From: Streptomyces sp. AP-93
GTDB taxonomy: Bacteria > Actinomycetota > Actinomycetes > Streptomycetales > Streptomycetaceae
Length of the DNA stretch: 64,000 nucleotides
Direction: 5' to 3'
Assembly: GCF_022808175.1 (NCBI RefSeq)
Contig: NZ_JALGBX010000014.1
Span: forward strand, 62,001-126,000
Shown here: piece after piece, positions 43,904-53,416 of the stretch
Numbering within the stretch: the stretch's first letter is position 1
Layout: every line of letters begins with the position of its first letter
Notes under the pieces: model-generated
Told to the model about the DNA's origin: nothing
What the model saw: only the letters and a program-made list of their open reading frames with translations
Databases searched by the model: none
Position numbers and translations under genes: made by a program

Positions 43904-44221
43904 TCAGTGCTTGCGGCGCGCCGACATCACCAGCAGGCCCACGACGCCGGCCGCGAGCAGCGCGACCGGCACGATCCGCTCGACGCGCGGGGCGCCGTCC
44001 TCGTGGCACAGCCCGTCGCGGGCGTCGGTGACGAGGCGGTTCACCGTCGCCACCGCACGGCCGACGACGTGGTCGACGTTGCTGACCACCTTCGCCTTGG
44101 CGTCCCCGACGATCGTCTTGGGGTGCATGCGCACCCCGATCTCGTCGAGCGCCTCGGCGAGCTGCTCGCGGCGGCGGACGATGTCCGCCTCGATCTGTGC
44201 GGGGGTCCTGGCTTCCGGCAC
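43904..44221 (-). CDS. DUF3618 membrane protein
   Basis: A 105-residue protein with the DUF3618 domain (RTPAQIEADIVRRREQLAEALDEIGVRMHPKTIVGD) and a C-terminal membrane helix (IVPVALLAAGVVGLLVMSARRKH). GTG 44221 follows GGAGG; a longer frame to 44272 lacks a site. Divergent from bcp. Function unknown. Confidence 0.88.
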   Translation of the reverse strand: MPEARTPAQIEADIVRRREQLAEALDEIGVRMHPKTIVGDAKAKVVSNVDHVVGRAVATVNRLVTDARDGLCHEDGAPRVERIVPVALLAAGVVGLLVMSARRKH

Positions 44222-44335
44222 CGCGCTGCCTCCGTCGTCGTGGTCGGTCCCTCGGCGGGTGTAGCCCACCATGAACAGTCTGTCAGCAGCTTAGTCTCGA
44301 CACCGTACCGATCCCCTCTTGAGGAGACTGTTGAG

Positions 44336-44803
44336 ATGAGCGAGCGACTTGAGCCGGGCGACATCGCCCCCGCCTTCACCCTGCCCGACGCGGACGGCAA
44401 CGAGATCTCGCTCGCCGACCACAAGGGCCGCAAGGTGATCGTGTACTTCTACCCGACCGCCCTGACGCCGGGCTGCACCAAGCAGGCCTGCGACTTCACG
44501 GACAACCTGGCCGTCCTGGCCACGGCGGGCTACGACGTCATCGGCGTCTCCCCGGACAAGCCGGAGAAGCTGGCGAAGTTCCGCGAGCAGGAGCACCTGA
44601 AGGTCACCCTGGTCAGCGACCCGGAGAAGGAGACCCTGACGGCGTACGGCGCGTACGGCGAGAAGAAGCTGTACGGCAAGACCGTCACCGGAGTCATCCG
44701 CTCCACGGTGATCGTCGACGAGGAGGGCAAGGTCGAACGCGCCCTCTACAACGTCAAGGCCACGGGCCACGTAGCCAAGATCATCAAGGACCTGGGCATC
44801 TGA
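44336..44803 (+). CDS. bcp: Bcp-type peroxiredoxin
   Basis: A 155-residue thiol peroxidase. The peroxidatic Cys lies in PTALTPGCTKQACDF and a second Cys four residues on (KQAC) may be the resolving one. Thioredoxin fold strands follow. It reduces peroxides, probably with thioredoxin. ATG 44336 after GGAG. Divergent from the DUF3618 gene; a strong terminator follows. Confidence 0.94.
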   Translation: MSERLEPGDIAPAFTLPDADGNEISLADHKGRKVIVYFYPTALTPGCTKQACDFTDNLAVLATAGYDVIGVSPDKPEKLAKFREQEHLKVTLVSDPEKETLTAYGAYGEKKLYGKTVTGVIRSTVIVDEEGKVERALYNVKATGHVAKIIKDLGI

Positions 44804-44820
44804 GTCCTCGGTCCCGACGA

Positions 44821-44852
44821 AGCGGCCCGCGCCTGAAAAGGTGCGGGCCGCT
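44821..44852 (+). terminator. Terminator after bcp
   Basis: A 13-bp stem (AGCGGCCCGCGCC and GGTGCGGGCCGCT, one G-T pair) with loop TGAAAA, 18 bases after the stop. Confidence 0.85.
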
Positions 44853-44948
44853 CGCCTTATCGGACGAAATTCCCCGTAACCGTCCGTCTATCGGTCCGTT
44901 ACTCCGTACGAGGCTGCGAACGAACGGCCGAAGAACGGAGGGGGCGGA

Positions 44949-45587
44949 ATGCCGATCAGCCCGTACACGAGGGAACGGCTCGCCGAGGCGGCGAAAGGCT
45001 CACGGACACTGTCCGAGGCGCTGAAGAGGCTGGGGGTGGACCCGAAGAGCGGATCACGGCGGTACCTGCTCGACCGCATGCGGAAGCTCGGGGTGGACGT
45101 CTCGCACTTCGAACGGGAGGGGGAGAAATGGACGAGGGAGATCCTGGCCGAAGCCGTCGCGGCCTCGACCATCATGTGCGAGGTCTTGCGGCGCCTCGGC
45201 CTTGAGGTCGTTGGCGGGCACCACACTCACATCAGCCGCAAGGTGAAGGCCTTTGGCATAGACACGTCGCACTTCAGGCTGCCGTCCCCTGTCGGACTCC
45301 CCAAGCCCCGCCGGACCCCGGAGTCGATCCTCGTCGTGCAGGACGGTCCCCATGCCCGCAGGGTCCAGAGTGAGCAACTCAAGGGCGCGCTCTCGGCGCT
45401 GGGTGTGCCCGATCGGTGCGAGTCGTGCGGCAACGAGCCCATGTGGAAGGGGTATCCGCTACCGCTGGAGGTCGACCACATCAACGGCGACTGGCGGGAC
45501 AACCGGCCGGAGAACCTGAGGCTGCTGTGCCCCAACTGCCACTCCACCACGGACACGTATCGGGGCCGGGCAAAGGGGCGCCGATGA
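44949..45587 (+). CDS. HNH endonuclease-like protein with two helical N-terminal repeats (first of pair)
   Basis: A 212-residue protein. Two N-terminal modules of about 50 residues each end in RKLGVDVSHF and KAFGIDTSHF, resembling helix-turn-helix repeats. After a linker comes an HNH fold: CESCGNEPMWKG, LEVDHINGDWRDN and RPENLRLLCPNCHSTTDTY (zinc Cys pairs CESC and CPNC, catalytic His in VDHI). GGAGG is 7 bases before ATG 44949. Its stop overlaps the next gene's ATG (ATGA). Probably a DNA-binding endonuclease; target unknown. Confidence 0.8.
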   Translation: MPISPYTRERLAEAAKGSRTLSEALKRLGVDPKSGSRRYLLDRMRKLGVDVSHFEREGEKWTREILAEAVAASTIMCEVLRRLGLEVVGGHHTHISRKVKAFGIDTSHFRLPSPVGLPKPRRTPESILVVQDGPHARRVQSEQLKGALSALGVPDRCESCGNEPMWKGYPLPLEVDHINGDWRDNRPENLRLLCPNCHSTTDTYRGRAKGRR

Positions 45588-46273
45588 GTATCGGCAACCG
45601 CTACACGCAGGAGGTCCTGGCCGAGGCTGCAGCGGTGTGCGCAGACATCGACGAGGTCATAGCCCACCTCGGCACCAGGCCGTACTCTCAACTCGGTCGG
45701 TACCTCATGCGGTGCTTCCGCAAGTACGGCATCGACACCACGCACTTCAAGAGTCGACGCCGGAGCTACGAGTGGCGCACAAAGCCCGACAGCGCCACCT
45801 TGCGTGAGGCTGTCGCGTCCTCGCATTCACTCGCCGGCACCCTGCGCTGTCTGGGCAGGACGCCATCCGGCAGCCTGAACGAGGCTCTCAAGGTATGGAT
45901 TCGCGAGGACGGACTGTCGACGGCGCACTTCCTCGGCCAGGCGCACCAACGCGGCAAGCCCGGTCGCGTGACCCGGCGCACGGCTGAGGAAGTCCTGGTC
46001 AAGCACGAAGGAACGCAACGCACCCGCACTCTTGTCCTCCGACGAGCCCTTCGGGAGGTCGGCGTCCCGGAGTGCTGCTCCATGTGCGGAACAACCCCCG
46101 ACTGGCTCGGGCGTCCCATGACTCTGGAGATCGACCACATCAGCGGTGACTGGCGCGACGACCGTCAAGAGAACCTGCGCCTGCTGTGCCCCAACTGCCA
46201 CGCGGTGACGGACACCTGGTGTCGAGGAGGACGGCGTAGTCGTAAATCGCGGGTGCGTCAGCCACATGCGTGA
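45584..46273 (+). CDS. HNH endonuclease-like protein (second of pair)
   Basis: A 229-residue paralogue of the preceding product. It has the same N-terminal modules (RKYGIDTTHF, REDGLSTAHF) and HNH motif: CCSMCGTTPDWLG, LEIDHISGDWRDD and QENLRLLCPNCHAVTDTW. It is translated through an ATGA overlap. The two proteins differ throughout the helical repeats, so target preference could differ. A tRNA-like sequence follows 26 bases after the stop. Confidence 0.8.
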   Translation: MSIGNRYTQEVLAEAAAVCADIDEVIAHLGTRPYSQLGRYLMRCFRKYGIDTTHFKSRRRSYEWRTKPDSATLREAVASSHSLAGTLRCLGRTPSGSLNEALKVWIREDGLSTAHFLGQAHQRGKPGRVTRRTAEEVLVKHEGTQRTRTLVLRRALREVGVPECCSMCGTTPDWLGRPMTLEIDHISGDWRDDRQENLRLLCPNCHAVTDTWCRGGRRSRKSRVRQPHA

Positions 46274-46299
46274 CATGCGCAGTAGAGTGTTCCTGGCTT

Positions 46300-46375
46300 G
46301 CGCCCGTACGCGACCTGGTTAGCGGTGGTCTTTAGGTGGCCACGTATGTCGGTTCGAATCCGACCGGGCGTACCA
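46300..46375 (+). tRNA. tRNA-like sequence, anticodon read as TAG
   Basis: Acceptor arms GCGCCCG and CGGGCGT pair (one G-T end pair), and a T-arm GTCGG/TTCGAAT/CCGAC is perfect, followed by A and encoded CCA. Total 76 nt. The anticodon stem TGGTC/GGCCA has loop TTTAGGT, so the anticodon would be TAG (Leu), but the short variable region and a weak 3-bp D-stem do not fit a tRNA-Leu. An outer repeat TCCTGG (46291-46296)/CCAGGA (46373-46378) flanks it. Confidence 0.45.
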
Positions 46376-46421
46376 GGACACGGCCGGGGCCGCCGAGATC
46401 GGGGGACCCGGCCGCACCTCG

Positions 46422-47066
46422 TCAGCCCAACAACTCCCGCACCACCGGCACCAAGGCCCTGAACGCCTGCCCCCGGTGGGAGATGGCGTTCTTTTCCGTC
46501 GGGGTGAGTTCCGCGCAAGTGCGGGACTCGCCCAGGGGCTGGAGGATCGGGTCGTAGCCGAAGCCGCCCGTGCCCGACGGGGTGTGGCGGAGGGTGCCCA
46601 GGAGGCGGCCTTCGACGACGCGTTCCGTGCCGTCCGGGAGGGCGAGGGCGGCTGCGCAGAAGAAGTGGGCGCCGCGGTGTTCGTCGTCGATGTCGCCGAG
46701 TTGGGACAACAGGAGCTCCAGGTTCGCCTTGTCGTCGCCGTGGGCGCCGGCCCAGCGGGCCGAGAAGATGCCCGGGGCCCCGTTCAGGACGTCCACGCAG
46801 AGGCCCGAGTCGTCGGCGACCGCCGGCAGGCCCGTCGCCTGGGCCAGGGCGTGGGCCTTCAGGAGGGCGTTCTCGGCGAAGGTGACGCCGGTTTCCTTGA
46901 CGTCCGGGATCTCCGGGTACGCGTCCGCGCCGACCAGCTCGTGCGGCAGGCCGGCGGCGGACAGGATGGCGCGGAGTTCGGTGACCTTGCCCGCGTTGCG
47001 CGTGGCGAGGATCAGGCGGCTGGGAGAGCTGGCGGAGGGAGTCGTCGGCGTCGTCGTCGAGGTCAT
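46422..47066 (-). CDS. rdgB: XTP/dITP pyrophosphatase
   Basis: A 214-residue HAM1-family enzyme that removes non-canonical purine triphosphates. Signatures are LILATRNAGKVTELRAIL, VADDSGLCVDVLNGAPGIFSARWAG in outline, GTGGFGYDPILQP and ISHRGQAFRAL. A short Ser/Thr-rich N-terminal tail (about 15 residues) is extra. ATG 47066. Same strand as rph, with a small lipoprotein gene between. Confidence 0.95.
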   Translation of the reverse strand: MTSTTTPTTPSASSPSRLILATRNAGKVTELRAILSAAGLPHELVGADAYPEIPDVKETGVTFAENALLKAHALAQATGLPAVADDSGLCVDVLNGAPGIFSARWAGAHGDDKANLELLLSQLGDIDDEHRGAHFFCAAALALPDGTERVVEGRLLGTLRHTPSGTGGFGYDPILQPLGESRTCAELTPTEKNAISHRGQAFRALVPVVRELLG

Positions 47067-47106
47067 GACGTCATTATCCCGGGCCTGGCTCGGGCCCCGG
47101 CCGGGG

Positions 47107-47493
47107 TCAGCCCGGGGTGCAGACCTTCGAGATTTCCTTCGCCGCGTCCGCGACCGGGGTGACGTCGGGGGTCGTGGTGCCGCTCTCGATGGAGGTGCGG
47201 ACGTTCTGGACGGCCGTGTTCATCGAGGCAATGGCCTTGCTCAGGTCGGCGTTGTCCGTCTGGTCGCCGACCTTCTTGAGGTTCTCCTCGATCGCGTTGA
47301 GCGCGTTCTGGGCGTCCTGCGGGCTGTTGCCGGCCTGCGAGACGGCCTGCTGGAGGTCGTTGGCGCCGTCCGTGATGGCGACCGCCGTGCTCGCGCAGTC
47401 CATCGCCGTCGAGATGGCGTCGCAGGAGGTGATCGCGGGTATGGCGAGCGCTGCCGTCAGGGCAACGGCTGCCAGGCGGTACTTCGGCTTCAC
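47107..47493 (-). CDS. Small exported lipoprotein, unknown
   Basis: A 128-residue protein. Signal peptide AAVALTALA-type with lipobox AITSC at about residue 24, then a helical body rich in Asn/Gln/Ala (AQNALNAIEENLKKVGDQTDN) and a C-terminal Cys (SKVCTPG). GTG start at 47493 with a weak ribosome site. No family identified; conserved position between rdgB and rph suggests a real gene. Confidence 0.7.
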   Translation of the reverse strand: MKPKYRLAAVALTAALAIPAITSCDAISTAMDCASTAVAITDGANDLQQAVSQAGNSPQDAQNALNAIEENLKKVGDQTDNADLSKAIASMNTAVQNVRTSIESGTTTPDVTPVADAAKEISKVCTPG

Positions 47494-47616
47494 TTCGGCC
47501 CCCAGGAGGATGGTGTGGATCCGGTTACAGATACGTGGACGGGCGCACGGCTTCGACGCCGTGCACCCGTACGACGAGAGACGCGCGGACGGGCCGCGCG
47601 GTTGCCGCAGCTCGCG

Positions 47617-48348
47617 CTAGAGCGTGAGCTCCAGGGCGCCGAGCTGGAGGGCCTCCAGGTCGGCGCAGCCGCCGGAGGCCAGGTCGAGGAGGGCGTTGAG
47701 TTCCTTGCGGTCGAAGGGCTCGCCCTCGGCGGTGCCCTGGACCTCGACGAAGCGGCCGTCGCCGGTGCAGACCACGTTCATGTCGGTCTCGGCGCGCACG
47801 TCTTCCTCGTAGCAGAGGTCGAGGAGCGGCACGCCGTCGACGATGCCGACGCTGACGGCGGCGACGGTGCCGGTCAGGGGCTTGCGGCCGGCCTTGATGA
47901 GCTTCTTGCCCTGGCCCCAGGAGATGGCGTCGGCCAGGGCCACGTAGGCGCCGGTGATGGCCGCGGTGCGGGTGCCGCCGTCGGCCTGGAGGACGTCGCA
48001 GTCCAGGACGATGGTGTTCTCGCCGAGGGCCTTGTAGTCGATGACGGCGCGCAGCGAGCGGCCGATCAGGCGGGAGATCTCGTGGGTGCGGCCGCCGATC
48101 TTGCCGCGTACGGATTCGCGGTCGCCGCGGGTGTTCGTGGCGCGGGGCAGCATCGAGTACTCGGAGGTGACCCAGCCTTCGCCGCTGCCCTTGCGCCAGC
48201 GCGGGACGCCTTCGCTGAAGGAGGCGGTGCAGAAGACCTTGGTGTCTCCGAAGGAGACGAGGACGGAGCCCTCTGCGTGCTTGCTCCATCCGCGTTCGAT
48301 GGTGACCGGGCGGAGCTGTTCGGGCGTGCGGCCGTCGATACGAGACAT
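47617..48348 (-). CDS. rph: Ribonuclease PH
   Basis: A 243-residue phosphorolytic 3'-exoribonuclease that trims tRNA. Signatures are DGRTPEQLRPVTIERGW, SEYSMLPRATNTRGDRE and LDCDVLQADGGTRTAAITGA. ATG 48348. Usual streptomycete pairing with rdgB. The nagF gene lies upstream behind a hairpin. Confidence 0.96.
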   Translation of the reverse strand: MSRIDGRTPEQLRPVTIERGWSKHAEGSVLVSFGDTKVFCTASFSEGVPRWRKGSGEGWVTSEYSMLPRATNTRGDRESVRGKIGGRTHEISRLIGRSLRAVIDYKALGENTIVLDCDVLQADGGTRTAAITGAYVALADAISWGQGKKLIKAGRKPLTGTVAAVSVGIVDGVPLLDLCYEEDVRAETDMNVVCTGDGRFVEVQGTAEGEPFDRKELNALLDLASGGCADLEALQLGALELTL

Positions 48349-48382
48349 GGCACCGAGCCTATCCGGTGCGGGGGGACGAGAA

Positions 48383-48412
48383 GACCCCGTCCGGGTGCGT
48401 CCGGTCGGGGTC
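48383..48412 (-). terminator. Terminator between nagF and rph
   Basis: Inverted repeat GACCCCGTCCGG (48383-48394) and CCGGTCGGGGTC (48401-48412), 12 bp with one mismatch and a 6-base loop. Confidence 0.6.
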
Positions 48413-48490
48413 CTGTCGTACGTACGGGTGCGCGTGCGGGTACCCGTAGGGGTGCGGGTACGGGCGCGTGTGCGAGCCGGTGGGCTCAGC

Positions 48491-48724
48491 TCACATCATG
48501 TCTTCGATCTCGCCGGCGATCGGGTCGGCGTCGGTGCCGATGACGACCTGGATCGCGGTGCCCATCTTGACGACGCCGTGGGCGCCGGCGGCCTTCAGCG
48601 CGGCCTCGTCGACGAGGTCCGGGTTGACGACCTCGGTGCGCAGGCGGGTGATGCAGCCCTCGACCTCTTCGATGTTCTCGATGCCGCCGAGCCCGGCGAC
48701 GATCTTCTCAGCCTTGGTGGCCAT
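48491..48724 (-). CDS. nagF: GlcNAc PTS EIIB component
   Basis: A 77-residue soluble EIIB. The phosphorylated Cys is in EEVEGCITRLRTEV. It passes phosphate to N-acetylglucosamine during import through NagE proteins, which lack their own IIB. ATG 48724 with GGGAG 7 bases upstream. It is divergent from nagE1 across a DasR-type operator (48945-48960). Confidence 0.94.
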   Translation of the reverse strand: MATKAEKIVAGLGGIENIEEVEGCITRLRTEVVNPDLVDEAALKAAGAHGVVKMGTAIQVVIGTDADPIAGEIEDMM

Positions 48725-48944
48725 GTGTTTCTCCCTGAGTTCTACGAAGAACGAGTCCGACTGACATCCGGCGCCCGGCGTCTCTGCTCGCCTGCCGCCC
48801 GACCGACCGACCAACCAGGGCGGTCCGCTTCGTCACGGTAGCCCACGTTTGGCCCAGTTACGCGGGCACATGCCCGGTATCTGCCGAATGATGATGATCA
48901 GCACCAACCTGCCCTCAGGGCGGGTGAAATGCGACCGCAACACA

Positions 48945-48960
48945 AGTGGTCTACACCAGT
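48945..48960. promoter_or_regulatory. DasR operator (dre) between nagF and nagE1
   Basis: AGTGGTCTACACCAGT matches the consensus A(C/G)TGGTCTAGACCA(C/G)T at 15 of 16 positions. It sits 52 bases before the nagE1 start and serves the divergent nagF promoter too. DasR, released by glucosamine-6-phosphate, represses these genes in streptomycetes. Confidence 0.9.
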
Positions 48961-49011
48961 GTGCCGCAAGTGTCGCGACTGCCAAAAACGGGCCGGTCAG
49001 GGAGGACGCGG

Positions 49012-50313
49012 ATGAGCGCGAGCAGCGCCGCAGCAGTGCCACAGCAGAAGTGGTGGAACGGCTTGTTCCAAGGGCTGCAGAAGATGGGCCGGAGCCTGCA
49101 GCTGCCGATCGCCGTGCTGCCGGCGGCCGGCATCCTGAACCGGCTGGGCCAGGACGACGTGTTCGGCAAGGACGGCCTGGGCTGGACGAACGTCGCCAAG
49201 GTCATGGCCTCCGCGGGCGGCGCCCTGCTCAACGCGGACCTCGGCCTGCCGCTGCTCTTCTGCATCGGCGTCGCGATCGGCATGGCCAAGAAGGCGGACG
49301 GCTCGACCGCGCTCGCGGCGGTGGTCGGCTTCCTCGTCTACCGCAGCGTGCTGCGCGCCTTCCCCAAGGCCTGCCCGGAGGGGACCACGGACGTCGGGGG
49401 CGGCTGCCTGGGGGCCGACCAGACCCTCGCCGAGTACACGTTCCAGAACCCGGGGGTGTTCGGCGGCATCATCATGGGGCTGCTGGCCGCCTGGTTCTGG
49501 CAGCGCTACCACCGGGTCAAGCTGGTGGACTGGCTGGGCTTCTTCAACGGCCGCCGCCTGGTCCCGATCATCATGACGTTCGTGGCGATCGCGTTCGCCG
49601 TGCTGTGCCTGTGGATCTGGCCGCCGATCGGCAACGCGCTGGAGAGCTTCTCGGACTGGCTGGTGGGTCTGGGCTCGGTGGGCGCCGGCATCTTCGGCAT
49701 CGCGAACCGCGCGCTGCTGGTGATCGGCCTGCACCAGTTCCTGAACGTGCCGGTGTGGTTCCAGTTCGGCAGTTACACCAAGCCGGACGGGCAGACGGTC
49801 CACGGTGACATCCCGATGTTCCTGGCGGGAGACCCGAACGCCGGCCAGTTCCTCACCGGCTTCTTCCCCATCATGATGTTCGCCCTGCCCGCGGCGGCGC
49901 TGGCGATCACGCACTGCGCGAAGCCGGCCCGGCGCAAGGAGGTCGGCGGTCTGATGCTGTCGGTCGGCCTGACCTCGTTCGTCACCGGCATCACGGAGCC
50001 GCTGGAGTACTCGTTCCTCTTCCTGGCGCCGGCCCTGTACGCGGTCCACGCCGTGCTCACGGGTGTGTCGATGGCGGTGACCTGGGCGTTCGGGGTCAAG
50101 GACGGCTTCAGCTTCTCGGCGGGTCTGATCGACTACGTCATCAACTGGAGCCTGGCGACTAAGCCCTGGCTGATCATTCCGATCGGCCTCTGCTTCGCGG
50201 TCGTCTACTACGGCATCTTCCGCTTCGCGATCACCAAGTGGGACATCAAGACGCCCGGCCGGGAGTCGGACGAGGAGATCGCGGTGATGCAGGCGGAGAA
50301 CACCAAGGCGTAA
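49012..50313 (+). CDS. nagE1: GlcNAc PTS EIIC permease, NagE1-type
   Basis: A 433-residue integral membrane permease of the glucose/GlcNAc PTS family. Signatures are QLPIAVLPAAGILNRLG, KADGSTALAAVVGFLVY and FLTGFFPIMMFALPAAALAI, and the substrate-binding region GITEPLEYSFLFLAP. No EIIB domain is fused. ATG 49012 with GGAGG 6 bases before. It is about 60-70% like nagE2 by eye and carries a longer, Cys-containing extracellular segment (ACPEGTTDVGGGCLGADQ). Confidence 0.93.
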   Translation: MSASSAAAVPQQKWWNGLFQGLQKMGRSLQLPIAVLPAAGILNRLGQDDVFGKDGLGWTNVAKVMASAGGALLNADLGLPLLFCIGVAIGMAKKADGSTALAAVVGFLVYRSVLRAFPKACPEGTTDVGGGCLGADQTLAEYTFQNPGVFGGIIMGLLAAWFWQRYHRVKLVDWLGFFNGRRLVPIIMTFVAIAFAVLCLWIWPPIGNALESFSDWLVGLGSVGAGIFGIANRALLVIGLHQFLNVPVWFQFGSYTKPDGQTVHGDIPMFLAGDPNAGQFLTGFFPIMMFALPAAALAITHCAKPARRKEVGGLMLSVGLTSFVTGITEPLEYSFLFLAPALYAVHAVLTGVSMAVTWAFGVKDGFSFSAGLIDYVINWSLATKPWLIIPIGLCFAVVYYGIFRFAITKWDIKTPGRESDEEIAVMQAENTKA

Positions 50314-50425
50314 AGCCGCAGGTCGCGGGTCCGCCAGGGGGCTAGGCGAACGCCCCTCGGACACTCTGCCGAACGCACCGCCGCGGGGCGCCGGAAGTCC
50401 CGCTCGCACCACCCGACAGCACACG

Positions 50426-50456
50426 AGGCCTTCGGACCCACAGGGTCCGAAGGCCT
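50426..50456 (+). terminator. Terminator after nagE1
   Basis: Perfect 14-bp arms AGGCCTTCGGACCC and complement with loop ACA, followed by TTTGT. Confidence 0.9.
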
Positions 50457-50529
50457 TTGTCATGTATGTCCGAGTGTGTCCTCCACCACGAAAATGACGG
50501 GTTCCTTACGCCGACCTCACCGTGCTACA

Positions 50530-50562
50530 ACTGGTCTACACCACTGAGTGGTGTAGACCACG
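50530..50562. promoter_or_regulatory. Two adjacent DasR operators upstream of nagE2
   Basis: ACTGGTCTACACCACT (50530-50545) and AGTGGTGTAGACCACG (50547-50562) each match the dre consensus at 14-15 positions and are one base apart. They lie 94-126 bases before the nagE2 start, the same double arrangement known in S. coelicolor nagE2. Confidence 0.92.
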
Positions 50563-50655
50563 TGGGCCTTTCGGCCCTGGGGTCCCCCGTTCCGAGACTC
50601 TGCCAATCCCCTGTTTTCCACGCCTTGGCAGAGCCTTGTCCACTGGAGGAAGACC

Positions 50656-51927
<1,272 letters not shown>

Positions 51928-51957
51928 GTAGGTCCGTACCGCCCGTAGGTACGCAGG

Positions 51958-51993
51958 AAGCCCCCGCTCTCCCGGAAGGGAGGGCGGGGGCTT
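51958..51993. terminator. Bidirectional terminator after nagE2
   Basis: A 16-bp stem with loop GGAA between nagE2 and the convergent metallo-hydrolase gene; one G-T pair. Arms are AAGCCCCCGCTCTCCC and its complement. Confidence 0.88.
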
Positions 51994-52021
51994 TCGCGTG
52001 TCCAGGGGCCCGTCAGGCCGG

Positions 52022-52774
52022 TCAGACCTCGTACACCGCGCCCGTGTACGCCAGCTCCACCGGGCCGTCGTAGACCGCGCGGGCGTCAGCCAGGTTGCGT
52101 TCGGCGTCCGTCCACGGCGGGATGTGGGTCAGGACGAGCCGGCCGGCGCGGCCGGCCGCGGCGAACTCTCCCGCCTCGCGTCCGTTGAGGTGGAGGTCCG
52201 GGATGTCCTCCTTGCCGTGCGTGAAGGAGGCCTCGCACAGGAACAGGTCGGTGTCCTCGGCGAGCAGGCCCAGCTCGGGGCAGACGCCGGTGTCGCCGGA
52301 GTACGTCAGCGAGCGGCCGCCGTGCTCGACGCGGATCCCGTAGGACTCGACCGGGTGGCAGACCTTCTCGGTACGGACCTGGAACGGGCCGATCTCGAAG
52401 GTGCCGGACTTCAGGGTCCGGAAGTCGAAGACCTCGCTCATGGAACGCTCGTCGGGGACGTCCTCGTAGGCGGTGGACAGCCGCTTCTCGGTGCCCTCGG
52501 GGCCGTAGACGGGGATGGTGCCGCAGCGACCGCCCTCGTGGCGGTAGAAGCGGGCGACGAAGTACGCGCACATGTCGATGCAGTGATCGGCGTGCAGGTG
52601 GCTGAGGAAGATCGCGTCGAGATCGTAGAGCCCGATGTGCCGCTGGAGCTCGCCGAGGGAGCCGTTGCCCATGTCGAGGAGCAGCCGGAAGCCGTCGGCC
52701 TCGACGAGGTAGCTCGAACAGGCCGATTCCGCGGACGGGAACGAGCCCGAACAGCCGACGACGGTGAGCTTCAT
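52022..52774 (-). CDS. Metallo-beta-lactamase fold hydrolase
   Basis: A 250-residue protein with the core HLHADHCIDM (H-x-H-x-D-H), plus SYGIRVEH, SYSGDTG-type and LTHIPPW motifs for the remaining metal ligands. It resembles RNase Z/cAMP-phosphodiesterase relatives but lacks an obvious exosite. ATG 52774 with GGAGG 10 bases upstream. Function unknown. Confidence 0.88.
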   Translation of the reverse strand: MKLTVVGCSGSFPSAESACSSYLVEADGFRLLLDMGNGSLGELQRHIGLYDLDAIFLSHLHADHCIDMCAYFVARFYRHEGGRCGTIPVYGPEGTEKRLSTAYEDVPDERSMSEVFDFRTLKSGTFEIGPFQVRTEKVCHPVESYGIRVEHGGRSLTYSGDTGVCPELGLLAEDTDLFLCEASFTHGKEDIPDLHLNGREAGEFAAAGRAGRLVLTHIPPWTDAERNLADARAVYDGPVELAYTGAVYEV

Positions 52775-52987
52775 GGAGCGTGAACCTCCGTGGACGGTCC
52801 GTGGACGGAATGCGGGCCGTGCGTGGGTCGAGCGTAAGGCGCGAAACGTCCGGTCGCTCCTCCGCGGCAGGCCGTTGTGGGGCGAATCACCTGCGCTGTC
52901 ACCCGGGGGAGCGACGGGGTGGACTCGCGTTGCCGTTCGGCGTGCTGCTGCCGTGCCGGGGGCGCCGGGCAGGGCTACGGTCGGAGT

Positions 52988-53416
52988 ATGGACACGTCGT
53001 GGTGGCCGGCGGTCGCCGCGGTGGTGGTCGTGATCCTGCTGGTGCTCCTCCCCCGGCGGCCGCGGCGGGTGGGGCGGGCCGCGGATCCGCCGCACGGACC
53101 GGGACCGCTGCCGCGGCCGGAGGCCGGTGAGCTGTGGTCCCTGGAGGACGGGCGGCCCGTCCTGGTGCTGGGCGTACGGGGGCACCGGGCGCGGATCGCG
53201 CGGATCACCGGGAAGTACGACGACCGGCGGGCCGGGGTGATCCCGCTGCCGCCGGGGGTGGTGGGGGCGCGGGGCGCGTTCCTGGAGGCGGACCGGGTGG
53301 TGGAGGTGTCGGTATGGGAGTTCGCGAGGGCGCGGCGGCTGGGGGTGGTGGATCCGGCGGTGTGGGACGAGGTGAAGGGGCTCGGGGGGCTCGGGGGACC
53401 CGGGTCGTCCGGCTGA
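52988..53416 (+). CDS. Membrane-anchored PemK/MazF-like protein
   Basis: A 142-residue protein. One membrane helix (WWPAVAAVVVVILLVLLPRR) precedes a domain that resembles PemK/MazF in EAGELWSLEDGRPVLVLGV and RAGVIPLPPGVV. No antitoxin gene is adjacent. Its 3' end overlaps the DUF488 gene by 55 bases. ATG 52988 with GGAG at one base spacing, so the true start may be a little downstream. The toxin call is tentative. Confidence 0.55.
   Translation: MDTSWWPAVAAVVVVILLVLLPRRPRRVGRAADPPHGPGPLPRPEAGELWSLEDGRPVLVLGVRGHRARIARITGKYDDRRAGVIPLPPGVVGARGAFLEADRVVEVSVWEFARARRLGVVDPAVWDEVKGLGGLGGPGSSG

Noticed and set aside
46300..46375. Calling this element a standard tRNA-Leu
   Set aside because: The short variable region and poor D-stem disagree with a tRNA-Leu; it is therefore reported with low confidence only.
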